64,000 nucleotides of DNA from Pararhizobium sp. YC-54 (GTDB lineage Bacteria; Pseudomonadota; Alphaproteobacteria; Rhizobiales; Rhizobiaceae). The notes under the pieces were generated by a model that was not told the origin of the DNA, did no database searches, and saw only the letters and a list, made by a program, of their open reading frames with translations. Numbering within the stretch: the stretch's first letter is position 1; each line of letters opens with the position of its first letter. Location: positions 62,001 to 126,000 of the forward strand of contig NZ_JAOYTH010000001.1 in assembly GCF_025847205.1 (NCBI RefSeq), written 5' to 3'. The position numbers and the translations under genes are program-made. This document shows, piece by piece, positions 17,624-26,800 of this stretch.

Positions 17624-18649
17624 TCAATTCAGGTCGATGACGATCTTGCCGAACGCGCCGCGATCGAGATGATCGAGTGCCGAGTGCAGGTCCTCCAGCG
17701 GGTAGCGTGCGTCGATGACCGGTTTGATTCCCGTCGAATCGATGGCACGCCCGAAATCCTCCAGCGACCGCCGATGGCCGACGCTGATCCCCTGAATGAC
17801 CGGTGACTTCAACAGCAGCGGCGCGGCGGGGCCGGCGACCTCGAAACCCTCGAAGACACCGATGACAGAGATTTTCCCGTGAACGGCAACGGCGCGGATC
17901 GATTGCCCGAGATTGGGGCCGCCGGCGATTTCCAGAATGTGGTCAGCGCCTTCGTCGCCGGTGATCCTGTAGACGGCCTCGACCCAGTCCTCGTTGCTGC
18001 TGTTGATGCCGTGGTCGGCGCCGAGCGCCTTTGCCCGTTCCAGCTTGCCGTCGCTGCGCGAGGTGACGATGACGTTGGCGCCATGCGCCTTGGCGATCTG
18101 CAGCCCGAACAGGGCAACGCCGCCGGTGCCCTGGACGAGCACGGTCGAACCGGCCTTAAGCTTGCCGAGCTCGATCAGTGCGAACCATGCGGTGAGGCCC
18201 GCAACGGGCAGGGTGCTTGCCTCGGCGTCGTCAAGGCTTTGCGGCGACGCGGCAAACCAGTCCTGCGGAAACACGACGTAGTCGGCCAGGACGCCCTGAT
18301 AGGCGCCGCCAAGCGTCTTGTAGGCTGGCGTGCGGGCATTACCGTTGTCTCCAGCGTCGATCCAGTCTGGCTTGAAGATGGACATCACCCGGTCGCCGGG
18401 TTTGAAACGGCTGACACCGGAGCCGATCGCATCGACCACACCGGCCATGTCGGAAGCCGGAACGAACGGGTCGGGCAGCGTCAGCCCCATGCCCGTTTCG
18501 ATCACCAGCTTGTCGCGATAGTTGAGCGAGGCTGCCGAAACCTTGACGCGGATTTCGCCCGGTCCCGGCTCAGGGACCGCCACGGTCTCCAGTTTCAGAT
18601 TGTCGCGGCCGATCGCCGGCATCGACCAGCGCCTCATTGTTTCCGTCAT
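17624..18649 (-). CDS. Zinc-independent MDR oxidoreductase (quinone-reductase-like)
   Basis: 341 aa medium-chain dehydrogenase/reductase. N-terminal SLNYRDKLVI block has the NYRD motif of the zinc-less quinone-oxidoreductase branch; there are no structural-zinc cysteines. NAD(P)-binding GTGGVALFGLQIAKAHGA near residue 175 and SRSDGKLERAKALGAD follow. The substrate cannot be deduced. Divergent from the LysR gene 18766-19671 with a 116-bp shared upstream region, the classic layout for a regulator and its target. Confidence 0.85.
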   Translation of the reverse strand: MTETMRRWSMPAIGRDNLKLETVAVPEPGPGEIRVKVSAASLNYRDKLVIETGMGLTLPDPFVPASDMAGVVDAIGSGVSRFKPGDRVMSIFKPDWIDAGDNGNARTPAYKTLGGAYQGVLADYVVFPQDWFAASPQSLDDAEASTLPVAGLTAWFALIELGKLKAGSTVLVQGTGGVALFGLQIAKAHGANVIVTSRSDGKLERAKALGADHGINSSNEDWVEAVYRITGDEGADHILEIAGGPNLGQSIRAVAVHGKISVIGVFEGFEVAGPAAPLLLKSPVIQGISVGHRRSLEDFGRAIDSTGIKPVIDARYPLEDLHSALDHLDRGAFGKIVIDLN

Positions 18650-18765
18650 GTTTCGTCTCCTGCTTTTTGGGTTGGTTCAAGCGATGAGGCGAAGCTAGCA
18701 TTGCGTTTCATTCGCCAGTGGCGATATGATTTCCGTACATTGGTTCCCTGAGGGCTACAAAAGCA

Positions 18766-19671
18766 ATGAATGATCGTTTGAATGGTGTGTCCGTCTTCGT
18801 CGAGGCGGTTGAAGCCGACAGTTTTTCCGCAGCCGCCCAGCGGCTCAATCTGTCGCGCTCGGCTGTCGGCAAGACGATTGCCCGGTTGGAGGGACGGCTC
18901 GGTGCCCGGCTGTTCCACCGCACCACGCGTAGCCAGACGCTGACGGAAGATGGTCAGGTTTTTTATGAACGCTGCCTTCGGGCACTGGAAGAGTTACAGG
19001 CGGGCGAGGCCATGCTCGAATCGGGACGCAAGGAGGTGGCGGGGCGTCTTCGGGTTTCCATGCCCGTCCTGTTCGGTCGGCGCTGCGTTGCGCCGATTCT
19101 TCTGAAACTGGCCAGCGAGCACCCGAAACTCGAACTCGACCTGAATTTCACCGATAGCCGGGTCGATATCCTCGAAGACGGCTTCGATCTTGCCATTCGC
19201 AATGGTCCGCTTGGCGAGTGGCCGGGGCTGATGGCGCGCCGGTTGGCGCATCAGCGCATGACGGTCTGTGCCTCTCCGGATTATCTGCGCATTCATGGCA
19301 CGCCGGCGACCAGAGACGAACTGGCAGATCATCATGCGATCCTCTATGCCCGCTCCGGCCGCATCCGCTCGTGGCTCTTTCCGGTGGAGGGTGGGCCGGA
19401 CGCCGAAATCCTGCCACCGTCGCGCATGCGTTTCGATGATCTGGAGATGATCGCCGATGCTGCGGTTGCCGGGCTTGGGCTCGTCTGGCTACCCTGCTGG
19501 CTGGTCCAGGACAGGGTGCATGACGGCCGTCTTGTCCGGCTGTTTGCGGATGAACGCCGCCTGTCCTTCGATTGCCATGCCGTCTGGCCGCAGACGCCGC
19601 ATCTGCCGATGCGCGTACGGCTCGCGATCGATGCTTTGGTCGCCGGCCTGCCGGCCGCAACAGGCCTTTGA
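18766..19671 (+). CDS. LysR-family transcriptional regulator
   Basis: 301 aa. Winged-helix N-terminus (residues 1-60) with SFSAAAQRLNLSRSAVGKTIARLEGRLGARLFHRTTR, then a periplasmic-binding-like effector domain, AafB/DsdC-type group with GRLRVSMPVLFGRR. It probably controls the divergent MDR oxidoreductase gene and itself. Effector not known. Confidence 0.92.
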   Translation: MNDRLNGVSVFVEAVEADSFSAAAQRLNLSRSAVGKTIARLEGRLGARLFHRTTRSQTLTEDGQVFYERCLRALEELQAGEAMLESGRKEVAGRLRVSMPVLFGRRCVAPILLKLASEHPKLELDLNFTDSRVDILEDGFDLAIRNGPLGEWPGLMARRLAHQRMTVCASPDYLRIHGTPATRDELADHHAILYARSGRIRSWLFPVEGGPDAEILPPSRMRFDDLEMIADAAVAGLGLVWLPCWLVQDRVHDGRLVRLFADERRLSFDCHAVWPQTPHLPMRVRLAIDALVAGLPAATGL

Positions 19672-19809
19672 GGGGCGGTATTTCAAACCTGGCTTGATGT
19701 TTGGGCAACACCATCGCCATAAATGCAACTCTTGGGCTCAAGGCCATTGGCTTTTCAGCCGCATTTACCTATAGGTTCGCCAAAACATGAATTCTAAAGA
19801 GGTATGGGC

Positions 19810-20088
19810 GTGACAGCTACATTCGACAAGGTCGCCGACATTATTGCAGAAACCAGCGAGATCGATCGCGAAACGATCACGCCCGAAAGCCACACCATCG
19901 ACGATCTGGGCATCGACAGCCTGGACTTCCTCGACATCGTCTTTGCGATCGACAAGGAATTCGGCATCAAGATCCCGCTTGAGCAGTGGACGCAGGAAGT
20001 CAACGAAGGCAAGGTTTCGACGGAAGAGTATTTCGTCCTGAAGAACCTGTGCGCCAAGATCGACGAACTGAAGGCCGCCAAGGGCTGA
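19810..20088 (+). CDS. acpXL: Acyl carrier protein AcpXL
   Basis: 92 aa acyl carrier specialised for 27-hydroxyoctacosanoate and similar very-long-chain fatty acids of rhizobial lipid A. The phosphopantetheine serine is Ser37 in GIDSLDF. The GTG at 19810 is preferred over the ATG two codons earlier: it gives the [14 protein letters not shown] start known for AcpXL and places AAAGAGG at normal spacing. Acidic throughout, as ACPs are. It opens the six-gene lipid A acyl cluster but ends in its own strong terminator (20138-20187), which would give it more transcript than the enzymes downstream. Confidence 0.95.
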   Translation: MTATFDKVADIIAETSEIDRETITPESHTIDDLGIDSLDFLDIVFAIDKEFGIKIPLEQWTQEVNEGKVSTEEYFVLKNLCAKIDELKAAKG

Positions 20089-20137
20089 TGACGGTATCCT
20101 GCGTTTGACACGCGGGAACACCTGCATGATTGGTATC

Positions 20138-20187
20138 AATGCCGCCTGTCGCGTGGACTGCGCTTGACAGGCGGCATTTGCGTTTTT
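20138..20187 (+). terminator. Rho-independent terminator after acpXL
   Basis: A 13-bp perfect stem (20138-20150 with 20166-20178), 15-nt loop, then TGCGTTTTT. It lies 50 bp after acpXL and before fabZXL, separating the carrier-protein gene from the enzyme genes. Confidence 0.85.
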
Positions 20188-20313
20188 ACTTGACGGGCGC
20201 ATGATCGCGGCACCGAACCGGTTTCGGGCGGGGTCATGCGAATTTGAAATCCGGGGCAGGTCAGGCGATGTCTCTAACGCCCCGCGCTCCGGGCCAAGCT
20301 GGATTTGCTCCTG

Positions 20314-20799
20314 ATGCTCCTTGAATATTTTCAGATGATCGACCGGGTCGAAACGGTCGATCTCAACGCCAAGACGCTGACGGCGCGCTCTGTGGTTCCG
20401 GCCAAAAGCCTCGTCTTTGAGGGGCATTTCCCCGGCTATCCGCTGGTTCCCGGCGTCCTTTTGATCGAGACCATGGCGCAGGCCTGCGGCTTTCTCGTGC
20501 TGGCGGCGACGGATTTCGCGGCGATGCCGTTCCTCATGTCGGTCGATAGCGCCAAGATGCGCACCTTTGTCGAGCCCGAAGCCGTGCTCGACATTGAGGC
20601 CTTTCTCGAACATGACGGCTCCGGCTTTGCCGTCGTGAAGGCCAAAATCACCTCGCAGGGCAAGAAGGTCTGCGACGCGCAGCTGAAACTGCGCACCATG
20701 CCGTTCGATCAGGTGCCGCTCGGCCCGATCGTGAAAAAACGTGCCGAAGAAGTGGGGCTGACGGCTGCAATGGCGGTCTCGGCAGCGACGGGGAAATGA
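20314..20799 (+). CDS. fabZXL: Hydroxyacyl-ACP dehydratase, FabZ-type, of the VLCFA cluster
   Basis: 161 aa hot-dog-fold enzyme. Catalytic pair His38 in EGHFPGYPLVPG and Glu52 in LLIETMAQ. It should dehydrate 3-hydroxyacyl-AcpXL during elongation to C28-C30 chains. ATG 20314 (MLLEYFQMIDRV) is preferred to an upstream TTG. Its stop overlaps the next ATG by 4 bases. The intergenic stretch before it contains the acpXL terminator, so it needs its own promoter or read-through. Confidence 0.92.
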   Translation: MLLEYFQMIDRVETVDLNAKTLTARSVVPAKSLVFEGHFPGYPLVPGVLLIETMAQACGFLVLAATDFAAMPFLMSVDSAKMRTFVEPEAVLDIEAFLEHDGSGFAVVKAKITSQGKKVCDAQLKLRTMPFDQVPLGPIVKKRAEEVGLTAAMAVSAATGK

Positions 20800-22007
20800 C
20801 GATGAGCAAATCCGCCAATGATGTTGTGATCACCGGTGTCGGCATCGTCACCAGCCAGGGCGTTGGCACAGAGGTGCACACCGCGCTTCTGACGGCCGCA
20901 GAGCCGCCTGCCGTGCGTGTCGAGACCGAGCGTTTCGCGCCCTATCCGGTGCACCCGCTGCCTGAGATCGACTGGTCTCAGCAAATTTCCAAGCGTGGCG
21001 ACCAGCGGCAGATGGAAAACTGGCAGCGCCTCGGCGTCTTCAGTGCCGGCCTGGCGCTTGATGATGCCGGTTTCAAGGACCATCTGGAGGCCTGCGGCAG
21101 CATGGACATGATCGTGGCCGCCGGTGGTGGCGAGCGCGACATCACCGTTGATTCGTTGATTGTCGATGAAGCGCTGAAGCGCAACGACCGCGAACAGTTG
21201 CTCAACGAAAAGCTGACGACCGAGCTGCGTCCGACGCTGTTTCTGGCCCAGCTTTCCAATCTGATGGCGGGCAATATCTCCATCGTCCACAAGGTTACCG
21301 GCTCTTCGCGCACGTTCATGGGGGAAGAGGGCGCCGGCATTTCGGCGGTCGAAACCGCTTTTGCCCGGATCAAGGCCGGACAGTCGACCCATACGCTGGT
21401 CGGCGGCGCGTTTTCGGCCGAACGTCCCGACATGATCCTGCTGATCGAAGCGATCCAGGGCCATGCGCTCGGCGGCTATCATCCGATCTGGTCGCGCAAG
21501 CCGGAAAATGGCGGCGGCATGATTACCGGCTCGGTCGGTGCGTTCCTGATGCTGGAATCGCGCGAGCATGCGGAAGCGCGCGGCGCCCGCATCTATGCAA
21601 CGATCGATGCCGTTGGCGGAGATCGCGGCAGTCGCGAGGGTGATCGCCTCGAGCGGCGTCTGCAATATCTGACGGCGCCGGCGGCAGACGCCGATCCGTC
21701 GCGGACCGTGGTCTTTTGCGGCACGACAGGGTTTCCGGATCTTGCGGCCCGCGAAAAGGCGTTTCTCGATGCGCAGTTCCCGAAAGCTGCCGTGCGCGCC
21801 TATGGCGGCCTTGTCGGTCATGCGCTGGAATCCCAGTTTCCGCTGGGCCTGGCTTTTGCGGCGCTGTCGCTTGGAGCCGGTGCCAAGGTACCACCGTTTG
21901 ATCCGGCCGCCGAGATTCCCATGGAAAAGTCTGCAAGGACGGCCATCGTCACGACGATCGGTCATGCGCGCGGCGAAGGCATCGCCGTGCTTTCGGCAGA
22001 AGAATAA
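20796..22007 (+). CDS. fabF2XL: Ketoacyl synthase homologue lacking the catalytic Cys (chain-length-factor-like)
   Basis: 403 aa, KAS I/II fold: VVITGVGIVTSQG at the N-terminus, GGAFSAERPDM in the middle, GHALESQFPLGLAFAAL near the C-terminus. The place where active synthases have TACASG reads SSRTFMGEEGAG, with no Cys; the first active-site His motif (NAHGTST in its neighbour) is replaced by FCGTTGFPD. Only the second His (GHALE) survives. It probably cannot condense by itself and may pair with the next gene product, as KS-beta pairs with KS-alpha in type II polyketide systems. The fabF1XL/fabF2XL naming of the two genes follows published rhizobial usage from memory. Confidence 0.85.
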   Translation: MTMSKSANDVVITGVGIVTSQGVGTEVHTALLTAAEPPAVRVETERFAPYPVHPLPEIDWSQQISKRGDQRQMENWQRLGVFSAGLALDDAGFKDHLEACGSMDMIVAAGGGERDITVDSLIVDEALKRNDREQLLNEKLTTELRPTLFLAQLSNLMAGNISIVHKVTGSSRTFMGEEGAGISAVETAFARIKAGQSTHTLVGGAFSAERPDMILLIEAIQGHALGGYHPIWSRKPENGGGMITGSVGAFLMLESREHAEARGARIYATIDAVGGDRGSREGDRLERRLQYLTAPAADADPSRTVVFCGTTGFPDLAAREKAFLDAQFPKAAVRAYGGLVGHALESQFPLGLAFAALSLGAGAKVPPFDPAAEIPMEKSARTAIVTTIGHARGEGIAVLSAEE

Positions 22008-22019
22008 GGAGCGGCAGAT

Positions 22020-23303
22020 ATGACCAGCGCTTACAAGGATCATCTCGGCCGCCCACTGATCGCCGTCACCGGCATGGGCGTCATCACTTCGCTCGGGCAG
22101 GGCGTCGAGGATAACTGGAAGGCGCTGACGTCTGGCGTCTCCGGCATCCACAAGATCACCCGCTTCCCCACCGAAGGGCTCTCGACAAAAATCAGCGGAA
22201 CCGTCGATTTCATTGATCTGCCTGCTGAAAACGCCGTCGAGCGGTCCTACGCCTTTGCGCGCGAAACGACCGCTGAAGCTTTGGCGCAGGCCGGAGTGTC
22301 CGGCGATTTCAACGGCCCGCTGTTTCTGGCGGCGCCGCCGATCGAGCCGGAATGGAGCGCCCGCTTCGAGCTTGCCGACCGTTCGCGGCCCTCGCAGAAG
22401 CCGGGCGATGCCTATGACCGTTTTCTCGCGGCCATGCGCGACCGTTCCGATCCCGTGTTCCATGAGGCTGCATTGTTCGGCGCCATTTCCGAGCGCCTGT
22501 CCGACCGGTTCGGAACGCGGGGACTGCCCGTAACGCTGTCGACCGCCTGCGCCTCGGGCGCAACGGCCATCCAGCTGGGTGTCGAAGCAATCCGCCAGGG
22601 ACGCACCGACCGGGCGCTCACGGTTGCGACGGATGGTTCGGTCAGTGCCGAGGCGCTGATCCGTTTCGCACTTCTGTCGGCTCTTTCGACCCAGAACGAC
22701 CCGCCGGAGCGGGCATCGAAGCCTTTCTCCAAGGACCGCGACGGCTTCGTTATTGCCGAAGGTGCCGCGACGCTGGTGCTGGAATCGCTGGAAGCGGCGG
22801 TCGCGCGCGGCGCAAAAATCTACGGCATCCTGAAGGGCTGCGGCGAAAAGGCCGATTCGTTCCACCGCACGCGGTCCTCGCCAGATGGCGGTCCGGCGAT
22901 CGCGACGATCCGCGCCGCCCTTGCCGATGCTGGTCTGAACGAAGGTGACATCAACTATATCAACGCCCATGGCACATCGACGCCCGAGAATGACAAGATG
23001 GAATATGGCGCGATGCTGTCGGTGTTCGGCGATGCCCTGCCGTCCATTCCGGTCTCGTCGAACAAGTCGATGATCGGCCACACACTGACGGCGGCCGGCG
23101 CCGTCGAGGCGGTGTTCTCGCTGCAGACGATCCTGACCGGCACCGTGCCGCCGACGATCAACTACCAGAACCCCGATCCGACCATCGTTCTCGATGTCGT
23201 GCCGAATGTGAAGCGGGAGGCAAAGGTGACGGCCGTCCTGTCGAACTCCTTCGGCTTCGGCGGCCAGAACGCCAGCCTTGTCATGGCCGCTGAACCGGCC
23301 TAA
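22020..23303 (+). CDS. fabF1XL: 3-oxoacyl-ACP synthase II of the VLCFA cluster
   Basis: 427 aa active KAS II type condensing enzyme: nucleophile Cys177 in LSTACASG, active-site His in NAHGTSTPEND and SNKSMIGHTLTAAG. It should extend AcpXL-bound acyl chains beyond C18. Starts 12 bp after the Cys-less homologue, with AAGGAG at normal spacing. Somewhat longer than FabF of general metabolism. Confidence 0.93.
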   Translation: MTSAYKDHLGRPLIAVTGMGVITSLGQGVEDNWKALTSGVSGIHKITRFPTEGLSTKISGTVDFIDLPAENAVERSYAFARETTAEALAQAGVSGDFNGPLFLAAPPIEPEWSARFELADRSRPSQKPGDAYDRFLAAMRDRSDPVFHEAALFGAISERLSDRFGTRGLPVTLSTACASGATAIQLGVEAIRQGRTDRALTVATDGSVSAEALIRFALLSALSTQNDPPERASKPFSKDRDGFVIAEGAATLVLESLEAAVARGAKIYGILKGCGEKADSFHRTRSSPDGGPAIATIRAALADAGLNEGDINYINAHGTSTPENDKMEYGAMLSVFGDALPSIPVSSNKSMIGHTLTAAGAVEAVFSLQTILTGTVPPTINYQNPDPTIVLDVVPNVKREAKVTAVLSNSFGFGGQNASLVMAAEPA

Positions 23304-23356
23304 TCGGACATCATATCTTTTCGAGGCAACACGCCTCGGGCTCAAGGACTTATATC

Positions 23357-24385
23357 ATGCGCGCTTTGCAACTGGTCGACGACCGCAAGCTGGAAATCAC
23401 CGACCTTCCCGAGCCGGACGCGCCGGGTCCCGGCGAAGTCACCCTTCGCGTCAAGGCCGTCGCGCTCAATCATATCGACGTCTGGGGCTGGCGCGGCATG
23501 GCCTTTGCCAAGCGCAAGATGCCGCTGGTGATTGGTGCTGAAGCCTCCGGCGTCGTCGATCAGATCGGCCCGGGCGTTGCCAACGTCCTGCCGGGACAGC
23601 TCGTCTCCATCTATGGCGCCCGCACCTGTGGCCTGTGCCGTCCGTGCCGCGAAGGCCGCGACAATCTTTGCGAACATGTCGGCGGCGTGCACGGCTTCCA
23701 TCTCGATGGCTTCGCGCAGGAGAAGGTCAATCTGCCGGCACGCCTGCTCGTTCCGGCCCCTCCGGGTGTGGACGCAGTTGCTGCAGCCGTAGCGCCGGTC
23801 ACCTTCGGTACCGTCGAGCACATGCTGTTCGACAATGCCAAGCTCGAACCCGGCGAAACCATTCTCATCCATGCCGGCGGTTCCGGCATCGGTTCGGCGG
23901 CGATCCAGCTTGCCAAGAAGATCGGCTGCACCGTCATCACCACCGTCGGCTCCGACGACAAGATCGAGAAGGCCAAGGCGCTCGGCGCCGATCATGTCAT
24001 CAACTACCGCAAGGATCGCTTTGAGGGCGTCACCCGCAAGCTGACCAAGAAGAAGGGCGTCGATGTCGTCTTCGAACATGTCGGTAAGGATACCTGGGCT
24101 GCCTCGATGTTCGTCCTGAAGCGCGGCGGGCGTCTGGTCACCTGCGGTTCGACCTCCGGTGTCTCCACCGAAATGAACCTGATGATGCTGTTCCAGCAGC
24201 AGCTGAAGCTGCTCGGTTCCTTCGGCTGCCGCATGGAGAACATGGCCGACGCCATGCAGAAGATGGCGCGCGGGCTCGTTCATCCCGTCATCGACACCGA
24301 AGTCGGCTTTACCGAGATCGACAAGGCGCTGGAACGGATGGAAACACGCCAGGTCTTCGGCAAGATCATCCTGCGGATGGACTGA
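23357..24385 (+). CDS. Zinc-binding MDR dehydrogenase of the VLCFA cluster
   Basis: 342 aa. Structural-zinc cysteines 91, 94, 97 and 105 (CGLCRPCREGRDNLC), NAD(P)-binding GGSGIGSAAIQLAKKIG. In place of a catalytic Cys it has LNHIDVW, as in quinone/enoyl reductase-like members. In the rhizobial acpXL cluster this gene (called adh2XL or fabXL) is thought to act in VLCFA synthesis, perhaps as an enoyl reductase; the reaction is not proven. It is followed after 5 bp by lpxXL. Confidence 0.88.
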   Translation: MRALQLVDDRKLEITDLPEPDAPGPGEVTLRVKAVALNHIDVWGWRGMAFAKRKMPLVIGAEASGVVDQIGPGVANVLPGQLVSIYGARTCGLCRPCREGRDNLCEHVGGVHGFHLDGFAQEKVNLPARLLVPAPPGVDAVAAAVAPVTFGTVEHMLFDNAKLEPGETILIHAGGSGIGSAAIQLAKKIGCTVITTVGSDDKIEKAKALGADHVINYRKDRFEGVTRKLTKKKGVDVVFEHVGKDTWAASMFVLKRGGRLVTCGSTSGVSTEMNLMMLFQQQLKLLGSFGCRMENMADAMQKMARGLVHPVIDTEVGFTEIDKALERMETRQVFGKIILRMD

Positions 24386-24390
24386 ACACA

Positions 24391-25329
24391 GTGCGCATGC
24401 TGATCACACGGCTGGTTCTTTCGCTGGAGCATTTCCGCCAGTGGTCGATCGCGCAGTTCGTCTTTTTGCTGTTGGGCACGCTGAAACTGTTCCCGGCCAG
24501 AAGCGCGATCGAGTTCTCTGACCGTTTCACCCGTTGGCTGGGACCGAAGCTGAGGCACCGCCACCGGCTGACGATGACCAATCTGCGCAACGCCTTTCCG
24601 GAGAAGAGCGAGGCGGAGATCGAGGCGATTGCGCTGGAAAGCTGGGGCAGCATCGGGCGGCTCGCCGCCGAGTATGTCTTCCTGGATGAGCTCTTTGATT
24701 TCGATCCGGAAAACCTGAAACCCGGCCGTATCGAGGTTTCCGGCATCCCGCTGTTCATCGAATTGCGCGACAACCCGCGTCCGTTCATCGTCTTTACCGC
24801 CCACAGCGGAAATTTCGAGCTGCTGCCGGTCGCAAGTGCCGCCTTTGGGCTGGATGTGACCGTGCTTTTCCGGCCGCCGAACAATCCGTATGTTGCTGAA
24901 AAAGTGTTTGATTTCCGCAAGCAGCGGATGGGCAACCTCGTCCCCTCGCATGCGGGCTCCTCGTTTACGCTTGCGCGCAGGCTGGAGGCGGGCGGTGCTG
25001 TCGGCGTTCTGGTCGATCAGAAGTTCCGCAAAGGCCTGACGACGAAATTCTTCGGCCGGGATGTACGCACCAATCCTTTGCTTGCCAAACTGGTGCGGCA
25101 GTTCAATTGCGAAGTCTATCCGGCCCGGTCCATCCGGCTGCCGGACGGGCGCTTTCGTCTGGAACTGGAGCCGGCCATCGAGATCCCGCGCAAGCCGGAT
25201 GGCGGGGTTGATGTCACCGCGACGGCGCAATTGCTCAACGACAAGGTCGAGAGCTGGGTGCGTGAATATCCGGGGCAGTGGCTGTGGTATCACGACCGCT
25301 GGAACATCAAGAAGACCCTGAAAGATTGA
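24391..25329 (+). CDS. lpxXL: Lipid A very-long-chain acyltransferase LpxXL
   Basis: 312 aa, LpxL/HtrB family. One N-terminal membrane anchor (around residues 20-40), acyltransferase motif HSGNFE near residue 140 (His and Glu of the HX4D/E pair), then VLVDQKFRKG. It moves 27-hydroxyoctacosanoate from AcpXL to the 2'-linked hydroxy fatty acid of lipid A at the inner membrane. Starts at GTG 24391 (alternative ATG 24397). Last gene of the cluster. Confidence 0.93.
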   Translation: MRMLITRLVLSLEHFRQWSIAQFVFLLLGTLKLFPARSAIEFSDRFTRWLGPKLRHRHRLTMTNLRNAFPEKSEAEIEAIALESWGSIGRLAAEYVFLDELFDFDPENLKPGRIEVSGIPLFIELRDNPRPFIVFTAHSGNFELLPVASAAFGLDVTVLFRPPNNPYVAEKVFDFRKQRMGNLVPSHAGSSFTLARRLEAGGAVGVLVDQKFRKGLTTKFFGRDVRTNPLLAKLVRQFNCEVYPARSIRLPDGRFRLELEPAIEIPRKPDGGVDVTATAQLLNDKVESWVREYPGQWLWYHDRWNIKKTLKD

Positions 25330-25659
25330 CCATCGCGTTCGCCTATTGGCTTGTCGTCGAAACGGCCTGCACGGCATCTTTGGCGTGAGCTAAGCGTGGC
25401 CTATTGAATCGCGGCCGGGAAGGGGCGGTCCCAAAGGTCGCCTCCGGCCAGGAAATGCCCGCCCCATTCGGTTGTTTTATACTCAGGGCCCAACATAACT
25501 TCACTGGAAACGTTTTAGGTGATTTTTCAGAGTTGAACGCGTTTTCTTTGCGTGTAAACTGAGTTTCTATCGACGATTGCAAGCGCTTCGGGTCTGGCGA
25601 TTGGCCCGATTCAATCGATTAGTTGACTGGTTCGACCTTCCAGGCGAGTTGGGCGAGCC
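25330..25659. other. Intergenic, no gene seen
   Basis: 330 bp between lpxXL and the PAS gene. It holds a G/C-rich imperfect inverted repeat around 25410-25460 (GGCCGGGAAGGGGCGG / CCTCCGGCC) that may terminate the lpxXL transcript. No clear promoter or coding frame. Confidence 0.4.
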
Positions 25660-26403
25660 TTGAACGAAGTGGACGGGAGTGGGGCGGAATTGAAGTCACT
25701 GATCGATCTCTTCTGGTTCAAATATTCTCAGCTGCAATATGCCGTGCATTCCGGCGAAAAGGTGCTGATCTCCATTCTTGAGCGCGAAATCGATCCCGTC
25801 CTAAGAGCGATCTACGATGAAAAGGCGGAAACCGTTGTCGATGCGCGTCAGCAGTTTCAATTCATCCTTGATCTGCTGACCAAGGAAGCCGACGATGTCT
25901 CCAGCGTGTTGCGTCAGCGCGATGCCTTGCAAGGTCTGGCCGACCGGTATTTCTCAGCCGGCAGCGATGCGGTTGCTGGAAAAGGTTGGGTGCCGGCTGC
26001 TCCGCCTCTTGCCGTGCTGAAGGGACGGGTCGATGAGGGCTTCCTCAACGAAGCGATTCTCGACTGCCTGCCGGACCGGATTGCGGTGATCACGCCGGAT
26101 TATCGCTATCTCTACACAAATCCCGTCAATGCGGCGCGCCTTGAAGAACGTCCGATGGACCTCGTCGGCCGCCATGTCGTCGAGTTCGTCGGCATCCAGC
26201 GGTTCGAGCAACGCGTCAAACCGAACCTGGATAAGTGTTTTTCCGGCGAATTGGTGGACTATACCTTTGCCAAGGAGACCGAAAATCGCACCATCATCGT
26301 GCGCTGCCGGATGACGCCGTGCATGTCGAGCACCGGCAAGATCATCGGCGCCATTCTCGTTCTGCAGGAAATAGCCGACCGCCGCCGGTCGATCGCCGCC
26401 TGA
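25660..26403 (+). CDS. PAS-domain protein
   Basis: 247 aa soluble protein. Residues about 1-100 are helical and acidic, without a recognised domain; residues about 130-240 form a PAS domain (AILDCLPDRIAVITPDYRYLYTN...GRHVVEFVG...GAILVLQEIADRR). There is no kinase, cyclase or other output domain, so it may sense a ligand and act through a partner, or it may be an anti-sigma or adaptor type protein. Starts at TTG 25660 (alternative GTG 25669). Single gene. Confidence 0.75.
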   Translation: MNEVDGSGAELKSLIDLFWFKYSQLQYAVHSGEKVLISILEREIDPVLRAIYDEKAETVVDARQQFQFILDLLTKEADDVSSVLRQRDALQGLADRYFSAGSDAVAGKGWVPAAPPLAVLKGRVDEGFLNEAILDCLPDRIAVITPDYRYLYTNPVNAARLEERPMDLVGRHVVEFVGIQRFEQRVKPNLDKCFSGELVDYTFAKETENRTIIVRCRMTPCMSSTGKIIGAILVLQEIADRRRSIAA

Positions 26404-26434
26404 GGCCAAAAGGCGAGGGCGCTTGTCCTCGGTT

Positions 26435-26785
26435 CTATTTGTCCGACCAGACGGCCAGTTCGTATCCATCCGGATCCTGGAAGTGAAAACGTCTGCCGCC
26501 GGGGAAGGAAAAGGTTTCGACAACGATGCGGGCACCGGCCGCTTCGAGCCGCGCCTGGGTCGCGGCCAGATCGTCGGCGTAGAGGATAATCAGCGGGCCG
26601 CCTGGCTTTGCGGTCCCGGTCGTCAATCCGCCGGTCAGCCGGCCGTCGCTGAATTCGCAATAGTCCGGGCCGTATTCGGTGAACGACCAGCCAAAGACCG
26701 ATCCGTAAAATGCTTTTGAGCGGCCGATGTCGGAGACCGCGAATTCGATATTGTCGATCTGGCGATCAATGCCCTTTTGTCCCAT
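26435..26785 (-). CDS. VOC superfamily protein (glyoxalase/bleomycin-resistance fold)
   Basis: 116 aa. Two beta-alpha-beta-beta-beta halves: IDNIEFAVSDIGRSKAFYGSVFGW at the start and FPGGRRFHFQDPDGYELAVW at the end, with Glu in the ELAVW strand. Function could be a lyase, dioxygenase or binding protein; not deducible. Followed upstream on the same strand by the SRPBCC gene (16-bp gap), so probably co-transcribed. Confidence 0.82.
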   Translation of the reverse strand: MGQKGIDRQIDNIEFAVSDIGRSKAFYGSVFGWSFTEYGPDYCEFSDGRLTGGLTTGTAKPGGPLIILYADDLAATQARLEAAGARIVVETFSFPGGRRFHFQDPDGYELAVWSDK

Positions 26786-26800
26786 CTCTGTCTTCCTTGC

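Noticed and set aside
20709..23345. Antisense frame of 878 aa opposite the fab cluster
   Set aside because: Shadow of the real fabZXL/fabF genes; composition Arg/Gly/Asp-rich as expected from antisense high-GC codons.
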